The notes beneath the pieces were generated by a model, which did not search any database, had not been told where the DNA came from, and worked only from the letters and a program-made list of their open reading frames with translations. A DNA stretch of 17,947 nt from an uncultured Prevotella sp. (GTDB taxonomy: Bacteria > Bacteroidota > Bacteroidia > Bacteroidales > Bacteroidaceae): the NCBI GenBank assembly GCA_934230115.1, contig CAKQEI010000051.1, positions 1-17,947 of the forward strand, read 5' to 3'. The translations under genes and the position numbers were made by a program. Below are positions 13,289 through 17,947 of the stretch, piece by piece (the stretch's first letter is position 1; the number at the start of each line of letters is the position of its first letter).

Positions 13289-16240
13289 TTAGAACATTGG
13301 CGGGCGATGACCTCCTCCCATTGGCGGACGCATTCCACCGAATCCGTTACGTCCACCACGCGGACCTGGACCATAACCAGGTCCACCGTTACCACGACGT
13401 GCCATCTTGCCTCCAAACAAGTTGAAGCGATAGATGACGTGGAGCATGGCGTAACTGTTGATTGAGTTATACTGCACATCGCTGCGGCTCATTGCCGACA
13501 CTGTGCGCGAGAAGTTGCTCTGGTTGGAGAGAATGTCGTTGAACTGGAGCGACACCGTGAGCGAACGACTACGCAAGAAGCTCTGCGACACCTGGGCGTT
13601 CCATATCAGTTCGTTGGTGTTCATCGAGTTGTCCGAATAGCCACGGCGTGAGTTCTGGTGCAAGTCGGTGGAAATACTTGTGCCCCAAGGAGCCGTGATG
13701 TTGATGGTTCCACCATAAGCAAACTGCCATGTGTCGAGGTTGGAAACCGGCTGCAGGTTGTTGCGGGTGTGCATATAGTTGAGCGAACCGTCGAGTTCCA
13801 CCTCAAGCCATGAGTTGCGGTAGCTCATGGCGAGACGCTCGCCAATGGTAGTCGACTTCGTAACATTGCGCTGTGAGTCGGCATTACGGTTGAGCGAGAG
13901 ATAGCCCACACGGTTCTGATAGTCGAGGTTGGTGAATGTGTTCACATTCCAATAGCCCGTTGTGTCGATGGCCATATTGAATATGAACATACCGCCAGCG
14001 TTCCAGTTGCCGTTGATATTCTCCGGTCGTGTGGTTCGTCCACCGGTCTGCTCGTCATAGGTCACCTTGTAGCCTATGCTGTTGCGCGTGTTAGAATAGT
14101 TCACACTCGCCATTATCGCCATCTGACGCTTCTCTATATAGTTGTTGTATTCAGCGCGGAAGTTGTTGGTGAACGACGGTTTCAATCCCGGGTTACCCTT
14201 TGTGATGTTGAGCGGATCGCTGTCGTCGGTGATGTCGAGAAGGTCGGTCATCGATGGCTGCGAGGTGGTGCCCCGATAGTTGATGCGCAGTCGGCTCACG
14301 TTAGAGAATGTGTAGCGGAAGTCGAGCGTAGGTGTGATGTTCACAACATTGCGCACAGTGTCGGTATAGACACCCTGGTAGTCCTGGATGAACTTCGATG
14401 TCTGAGGCTGAAGCTTTACACCGAAGTTGAGTTGGTATTTCTCGCGAAGCATACGCATCATGAGGTCGATGTCGTGGGTGTAGTTGCGATACTCCGAGTA
14501 GCGCGACAAAGTTTTGTCCTCGTAATCGGTGTATGGACGGTCGAGACGCATGAGCCAGTCGTCCCAACGACGATACTGTGGCGACAGTCCTGTGAAGAAA
14601 TCCTCGCCAAGGTTGGAGAAGTCGTAGGTGGCACGGTCGCTCTTTGAGTAAGAGTAGTTGAACTTATAGCTCAGCTGCAAGAATGTGCCTCGCCACAGAG
14701 GCTCGCTATATGTCGTCTGCACCGAATAGTTGTAGTTCTTTGTCGGTGTGAGGTTGTAGCGGTTGGTCTGATAAGTGGAGTCGTTGCCAAAGCGGTCGAG
14801 TATCTGATACAGATGCACGTTGTTGGCAGACAGCGACTTGCTTGTGCCGTCGGTGTAGCTGAAGTCGCCACGCAATGTCACGTTGCGTCCCTTGGAGTTG
14901 AGCTTGCGGTTAAGCTGCAACATACCTCCGAACTTCTTTGAGTCGGAAAAGCTTATGGAGCTGTTCTTTGACGTGTTCACTATCTTTCCCTCCTTGGCCA
15001 TCTGCTTAATGGCATCTGCCGAGAGCGGATCGCTCACGTAGTTGTAGGGGTCGTCATTGAATTGTGCCGAGGTGGAAGAAGAGCTGCCGTCGGATTTTGT
15101 AATGCTCATGTTCGGACGGAACATTATGTTGGTCATGGTGTCGGGTTTCCATTCGAATCGCATCTGAGCGTTCCACGAGTCGCTGCGGCTAAAGTCCTGC
15201 TTGAAAGAGTTGCTGAACGACGACGATGAGCTTACGAAGTTCTCTGATGACGACTTTGTGAGTGCGTCGCCGTCTCTATGGTTCCAACGCACCGAACCAT
15301 CCCATGAGAATGTGCTGCCATTGTCGTAGTTGAAGTTGGCTCCCAGCATCTTTGCTGCATTAAGGCCGTTGTTTCCACGTCCGAACGAACCGCCTCTGCC
15401 ACCATGAAATCCCATGTCGTTGGTATTATTGAAGGAGCCAAAGCCCATCACTCTCAGCTTTGAGTTGAACATAGCTCCCATAAGTCGCTCCGAATAACGG
15501 TCCTTCGTGCCCGCCGAAAGGTCGGCATTGGCAAACATGCCACGGTTCATGCCCTTCTTCAACCCGAAGTCGAGCACGGTCTGCTCGTTGCCGTCATCAA
15601 TGCCAGTCACCTTGGCAAGGTCACTCTTCTCGTCGTAAGCCTTAATCTGGTTTACGATGTTGGTGGGAAGATTCTTCATGGCAGTCTTTGTGTCGCCAAT
15701 CATAAACTCCTTTCCGTCTACCTTGATTTTCTTCACCTCCTTGCCATTCACCGTAATCTTGCCGTCATCGTCAACCTGTGCTCCAGGCAAACGCTTCACA
15801 AGTTCCTCGATGGTAGAGCCTTCGGGTGTGCGGAACGCCGTTGCATTATATACAAAGGTGTCCTTCTTCAGCACCACCTTGGCTGCCTGTGCTGTCACAG
15901 TAGTGCCTTTAAGAGATATGGCTGATGCCGAAAACTGTATGTTGCCAAGGTCGATGTCCTTGTCGGCATTCACATTTACGTTGCGGAACAAGGTCTTGTA
16001 GCCCACACTCGAAATCTTTACAATGTACTTGCCATGCTTGGCCACCTGCAGGCGGAATGCGCCATTGGCGTCGCTCACAGTTCCTGCAACATAGGAACTG
16101 TCTGTGCGCAACAGTTGCACAGCTGTCTGCTCCATAGGTTCCTTTGTGTCGCGGTCGACGATAGTGCCAGTCACATTGTTCTGTGCAAAGGCAACCATCG
16201 ACACTACAAGGAACAGAAGAGTGGAAAAAATCTGCTTCAT
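13289..16240 (-). CDS. Outer-membrane beta-barrel protein, TonB-receptor-like (OMP_b-brl_3 type)
   Basis: This 983-aa protein has a signal peptide (MKQIFSTLLFLVVSMVAFAQ). A CarboxypepD_reg-like domain follows at about 22-105 (VTGTIVDRDTKEPMEQTAVQ ... DANGAFRL ... ISSVGYKTLFRNV), then a plug-like segment at about 125-230 (STIEELVKRLPGAQVDDDG, VNGKEVKKIKVDGKEF, NLPTNIVNQIKAYDE). A long barrel of alternating strands ends near HVIYRFNLF. It differs from a nutrient receptor in lacking a SusD partner and in carrying a Gly/Pro/Arg-rich tail of about 40 residues after the last strand (GGKMARRGNGGPGYGPGPRG onward, ending PPMF). I recall similar tails in this family. A gene-free 328 bp separates it from rpe and no partner gene is adjacent. 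Substrate unknown. Confidence 0.87.
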   Translation of the reverse strand: MKQIFSTLLFLVVSMVAFAQNNVTGTIVDRDTKEPMEQTAVQLLRTDSSYVAGTVSDANGAFRLQVAKHGKYIVKISSVGYKTLFRNVNVNADKDIDLGNIQFSASAISLKGTTVTAQAAKVVLKKDTFVYNATAFRTPEGSTIEELVKRLPGAQVDDDGKITVNGKEVKKIKVDGKEFMIGDTKTAMKNLPTNIVNQIKAYDEKSDLAKVTGIDDGNEQTVLDFGLKKGMNRGMFANADLSAGTKDRYSERLMGAMFNSKLRVMGFGSFNNTNDMGFHGGRGGSFGRGNNGLNAAKMLGANFNYDNGSTFSWDGSVRWNHRDGDALTKSSSENFVSSSSSFSNSFKQDFSRSDSWNAQMRFEWKPDTMTNIMFRPNMSITKSDGSSSSTSAQFNDDPYNYVSDPLSADAIKQMAKEGKIVNTSKNSSISFSDSKKFGGMLQLNRKLNSKGRNVTLRGDFSYTDGTSKSLSANNVHLYQILDRFGNDSTYQTNRYNLTPTKNYNYSVQTTYSEPLWRGTFLQLSYKFNYSYSKSDRATYDFSNLGEDFFTGLSPQYRRWDDWLMRLDRPYTDYEDKTLSRYSEYRNYTHDIDLMMRMLREKYQLNFGVKLQPQTSKFIQDYQGVYTDTVRNVVNITPTLDFRYTFSNVSRLRINYRGTTSQPSMTDLLDITDDSDPLNITKGNPGLKPSFTNNFRAEYNNYIEKRQMAIMASVNYSNTRNSIGYKVTYDEQTGGRTTRPENINGNWNAGGMFIFNMAIDTTGYWNVNTFTNLDYQNRVGYLSLNRNADSQRNVTKSTTIGERLAMSYRNSWLEVELDGSLNYMHTRNNLQPVSNLDTWQFAYGGTINITAPWGTSISTDLHQNSRRGYSDNSMNTNELIWNAQVSQSFLRSRSLTVSLQFNDILSNQSNFSRTVSAMSRSDVQYNSINSYAMLHVIYRFNLFGGKMARRGNGGPGYGPGPRGGRNGFGGMRPPMGGGHRPPMF

Positions 16241-16372
16241 CTTTTCTTGTTATTATTTATTATATTTTATGACTCACGGTTCTGTTACTCTGACTTTTTT
16301 CAGAGCCGTTCGATAAAATAGACGCGAAGCAGCCCAAAAGGTTTAAAAACGAAAGAAAAATTTAGCTATGTG

Positions 16373-16475
16373 GTCATTTTGTCATTGTCATATTGTCATT
16401 TACAAAAACAGAATATGCACGATATATATGCATATATCTTTCAAAAAATGACAATAAGACCAATGACAAAATGAC
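16373..16475. repeat. Imperfect palindrome built of TGTCATT units
   Basis: The left arm (16373-16402) carries GTCAT four times; the right arm (16446-16475) carries ATGAC three times. The outer 15 bp (16373-16387 with 16461-16475) are an exact inverted repeat and the inner parts match except for one insertion and one mismatch. The 43-bp centre is AT-rich (GATATATATGCATATATC). It may be a multi-site operator or a mobile palindromic element. Confidence 0.75.
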
Positions 16476-16513
16476 AATCTACGACTTATTTTATTCCACG
16501 TCCTTAAAGTATT

Positions 16514-16566
16514 CTTTTTTACTCCCTGCCGAGAGAAAAATTTTTCCTGCCGAGGGAGTAAAAAAG
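16514..16566. terminator. Nested palindrome after rpe, probable transcript end
   Basis: The outer arms CTTTTTTACTCCC (16514-16526) and GGGAGTAAAAAAG (16554-16566) pair exactly. Inside is a central AAAAATTTTT flanked by a 9-bp direct repeat CCTGCCGAG (16525-16533 and 16546-16554). It starts 3 bp beyond the rpe stop. The T-run lies at the foot of the stem rather than after it, so termination efficiency is uncertain. Confidence 0.6.
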
Positions 16567-16568
16567 TC

Positions 16569-17216
16569 CTAACCTTTAAGGTCGTGAATAGTCTTCACAG
16601 GATCAGAAGCCTTGAAGATATAGCTTCCGCTCACAAGCACGTCGGCACCAGCCTCAACAAGTCGCGGAGCTGTCTCATCGTTCACTCCACCATCTATCTC
16701 AATCAAGGCCTTGCTGCCCGAACGTTCTATGAGTTGGCGCAAGCGGCGAGTCTTATCAATAGTGTTCTCAATGAACTTCTGTCCACCAAAACCAGGATTC
16801 ACGCTCATAAGCAGTACCATGTCCACATCGCAAATGATGTCCTCAAGCACGCTGACGGGAGTCGCAGGATTGAGCGTAACGCCCGCCTTCATCCCAGCAG
16901 CATGTATTTCCTGTATGGTGCGGTGGAGATGAAGGCAAGCCTCATAATGCACATTCATCATCATCGCGCCCGTGGCAGCCACCTGCTTGATGTAGTTCTC
17001 TGGATGCACAATCATCAGATGCACATCAAGCGGCTTGGTGCATGCTCGCGCCACAGCATTGATTACGGGGAAACCGAATGAAATGTTTGGCACAAACACA
17101 CCGTCCATAATATCGAGGTGCAACCAGTCAGCCTCGCTACGATTTATCATGTCGATGTCGGCTTTCAAGTCCAGAAAGTTTGCCGACAGCAACGAGGGTG
17201 AGATTAGAGTTTTCAT
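16569..17216 (-). CDS. rpe: Ribulose-phosphate 3-epimerase
   Basis: This 215-aa cytoplasmic TIM-barrel enzyme interconverts ribulose 5-phosphate and xylulose 5-phosphate in the pentose phosphate pathway. All family motifs are visible: SPSLLSANF at the start, HLDIMDGVFVPNISFG with the metal-binding H and catalytic D, DVHLMIVHPENYI, LMSVNPGFGGQKFIENTIDK and EIDGGVNDETAPRLVEAGAD followed by VSGSYIF. The length is normal for the family and the start at 17216 gives the usual N-terminus. It follows a 41-codon small ORF by 36 nt on the same strand and probably shares the promoter at 17689-17696 and its long structured leader. None of its usual metabolic partners is adjacent. Confidence 0.95.
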   Translation of the reverse strand: MKTLISPSLLSANFLDLKADIDMINRSEADWLHLDIMDGVFVPNISFGFPVINAVARACTKPLDVHLMIVHPENYIKQVAATGAMMMNVHYEACLHLHRTIQEIHAAGMKAGVTLNPATPVSVLEDIICDVDMVLLMSVNPGFGGQKFIENTIDKTRRLRQLIERSGSKALIEIDGGVNDETAPRLVEAGADVLVSGSYIFKASDPVKTIHDLKG

Positions 17217-17252
17217 TTATTTGTTGTTTTGTTTAATAATTATATAAATTCT

Positions 17253-17378
17253 TTAGTTCAGGCAATATCTATCTACGTTGCCCGTAGCCTTAACCACACG
17301 ATAGGTGTAGGCTATGCGCCGTATTATACTGAGCGTCTGCTCCGACGGCTTAACGTCTTCTGGGGTAAAATGCTTCAT
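17253..17378 (-). CDS. Small protein of 41 aa upstream of rpe
   Basis: The frame opens at ATG 17378 and closes with TAA at 17253-17255. The product begins MKHFTPEDVKPSEQTLSIIR and ends TGNVDRYCLN. It is hydrophilic with a central amphipathic helix (SEQTLSIIRRIAYTYRVVKA), no signal peptide and no membrane segment. Codon choice resembles that of neighbouring genes, and the reverse-strand frame over it (17229-17552, TTG start) looks random. From memory, similar short proteins with an RxIAYTYRxxK core occur in other Bacteroidales; I cannot check that here. It sits 36 nt before rpe and shares its transcript. It may be a genuine small protein or a translated regulatory uORF. Confidence 0.7.
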   Translation of the reverse strand: MKHFTPEDVKPSEQTLSIIRRIAYTYRVVKATGNVDRYCLN

Positions 17379-17683
17379 TGGCAATTATTTACAGTGTTTT
17401 GTAGTTGTCTTTTCATTATCTATAACGGCTGTTATCCGATTTTATTACATTCTGAACAAAAAATAACTTCTACTTTGACACACCCTCATAACGCAATAGC
17501 GGCACAACTCTCAACGAGCTGTACCGCTATTGTTATGTTTAACTTAAAATAATTTTCGTAATCAATGAACATTCTCACGAATATTCATGCTACCTGTTAA
17601 ACAATCGTTCAATTTACCTTAAACCTAATAACTAAAAACCTAAATCTATTACTACTAACCTAAACAATCTATTAACCTTTTGA
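17379..17683 (-). promoter_or_regulatory. Long structured 5' leader of the small ORF-rpe transcript
   Basis: About 300 nt lie between the predicted start and the small ORF. On the minus strand the order is: three TTAGGTT repeats (as AACCTAA on plus at 17657-17663, 17637-17643, 17622-17628); a hairpin ATGAATATTC-GTGA-GAATGTTCAT with a GNRA loop (17565-17588); then a very stable long hairpin (17487-17537). No coding frame of note lies in it. A riboswitch, attenuator or protein-binding leader is possible. I do not recognise a known class. Confidence 0.55.
17487..17537. repeat. Long hairpin in the rpe leader
   Basis: CATAACGCAATAGCGG (17487-17502) and CCGCTATTGTTATG (17524-17537) pair with a 2-nt bulge. 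On the minus-strand RNA, ACAGCTC and GAGTTGT extend the pairing inward, leaving a 5-nt loop, for more than 20 pairs in total. The first good T-run on the minus strand comes about 20 nt later, so it is not a standard terminator in that direction. Confidence 0.75.
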
Positions 17684-17688
17684 CGATG

Positions 17689-17696
17689 CAAAGGTA
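17689..17696 (-). promoter_or_regulatory. Promoter upstream of the small ORF and rpe
   Basis: The minus strand reads TACCTTTG with TTTG (17717-17720) exactly 20 nt upstream, the best promoter match in the window. The start would be near 17682. The stretch 17721-17817 holds nothing else that I can identify. Confidence 0.8.
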
Positions 17697-17817
17697 GTAA
17701 ACTTTCTGTGTGCGCGCAAACAAATTACTCTCTTTAATATATTTTTACATGAAAAATTGACATAGAGCAATCCTACAAGTAATATGGAGCCACTAAAAGT
17801 CTACAAAGACATATAAA

Positions 17818-17854
17818 CAAAAAAAAGACAAGACCTTTATTCAAAGTCCTGTCT
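17818..17854 (-). terminator. Terminator after tRNA-Thr
   Basis: On the minus strand AGACAGGACTTT pairs with AAAGGTCTTGTCT (one G bulge, one G-U), followed by a run of T. It lies 24 nt past the tRNA 3' end. Confidence 0.8.
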
Positions 17855-17877
17855 TCTATATCACTTTCTCATTTCTG

Positions 17878-17947
17878 AGCCTCTTGTCGGATTCGAACCA
17901 ACGACCCCGAGATTACAAATCACGTGCTCTGGCCAACTGAGCTAAAG
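17878..17947 (-). tRNA. tRNA-Thr (anticodon UGU), 5' end cut by the right window edge
   Basis: Reading the minus strand: CTT of the acceptor, TA, D-stem GCTC/GAGC with loop AGTTGGCCA, anticodon stem CGTGA/TCTCG (one T-T mismatch) around loop TTTGTAA, variable GGGTC, T-arm GTTGG-TTCGAAT-CCGAC, and the 3' acceptor strand AAGAGGC with discriminator T. The anticodon TGT decodes ACA. The first four bases lie outside the window and CCA is not encoded. Confidence 0.93.

Larger units (their letters stand above)
16241..16568. other. 328-bp gene-free region with two palindromic structures
   Basis: No coding frame is supported. It contains a small stem CTCTGA/TCAGAG (16283-16305 area) in the leader of the outer-membrane gene, a long TGTCATT-based imperfect palindrome (16373-16475) and a nested palindrome next to the rpe stop (16514-16566). 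I could not find an exact TAnnTTTG box for the outer-membrane gene; TAAACCTTTTGG on the minus strand is a near match with one extra T. Confidence 0.65.

Noticed and set aside
17229..17552. Plus-strand 107-codon frame near the rpe leader
   Set aside because: TTG start, no promoter, and it covers the hairpin and the antisense of the better-supported 41-aa frame.
17487..17683. A 6S RNA or other known housekeeping RNA of about 195 nt
   Set aside because: The ends do not pair with each other and no 6S-like central bubble is visible; it reads better as a leader of the downstream genes.
1..17947. CRISPR array or tandem-repeat locus
   Set aside because: No regularly spaced direct repeats of 20-40 bp were seen; only the short repeats listed above.

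Overview
The window looks like a chromosomal segment of a Bacteroidales bacterium, most likely Prevotella-like or Bacteroides-like. The evidence is repeated promoters of the Bacteroidetes type (TAnnTTTG about 20 nt downstream of TTTG or TTG), the lack of Shine-Dalgarno sequences, and gene families typical of the phylum: a DUF5686 outer-membrane protein, a CarboxypepD_reg plus beta-barrel protein, a DUF4230 pair, an UpxY-like antiterminator and a menaquinone MenC. Genus assignment is inference.

Region 1 (1-3675, leftward, visibly more AT-rich than the rest) is the promoter-proximal end of a phase-variable surface-polysaccharide locus. A full-length tyrosine recombinase (2336-3562) lies next to a 195-bp invertible-promoter cassette bounded by perfect 21-bp inverted repeats (2085-2105 and 2259-2279). 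The only Bacteroidetes-type promoter in the cassette (TACCTTTG, minus strand, 2116-2123) points at the downstream operon, so the assembled orientation is ON. The operon runs: UpxY/NusG-like antiterminator (1200-1886), a recombinase relative lacking most catalytic residues (386-1174), then the start of a UDP-glucose dehydrogenase-like gene (<1-341) that continues out of the window. A 24-bp perfect hairpin (3621-3675) separates this locus from the neighbouring genes.

Region 2 (3719-9045) holds a DUF5686 outer-membrane protein (leftward); a rightward three-gene membrane-lipid operon of GtrA-family protein, CDP-alcohol phosphatidyltransferase and PAP2/inositol-phosphorylceramide-synthase-like enzyme, with an intrinsic-terminator-like hairpin before the last gene; and a conserved-looking 128-aa protein (leftward). 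A 404-bp gap (9046-9449) contains a candidate small RNA with its own promoter and terminator.

Region 3 (9450-13256) holds an ECF-type sigma factor, a convergent operon of two DUF4230-like envelope proteins, and a rightward pair of a lipoprotein gene (possibly leaderless) and menC (o-succinylbenzoate synthase, menaquinone pathway).

Region 4 (13289-17947) is all leftward: a large outer-membrane beta-barrel/TonB-receptor-like protein, a TGTCATT-rich palindrome, rpe (ribulose-phosphate 3-epimerase), a 41-codon small ORF ahead of rpe, a roughly 300-nt structured leader with a strong promoter, and tRNA-Thr(UGU) running off the right edge.

The most notable system is the invertible promoter, recombinase, antiterminator and degenerate-recombinase module. 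Next are the small ORF with structured leader ahead of rpe and the small-RNA candidate at 9163-9240.
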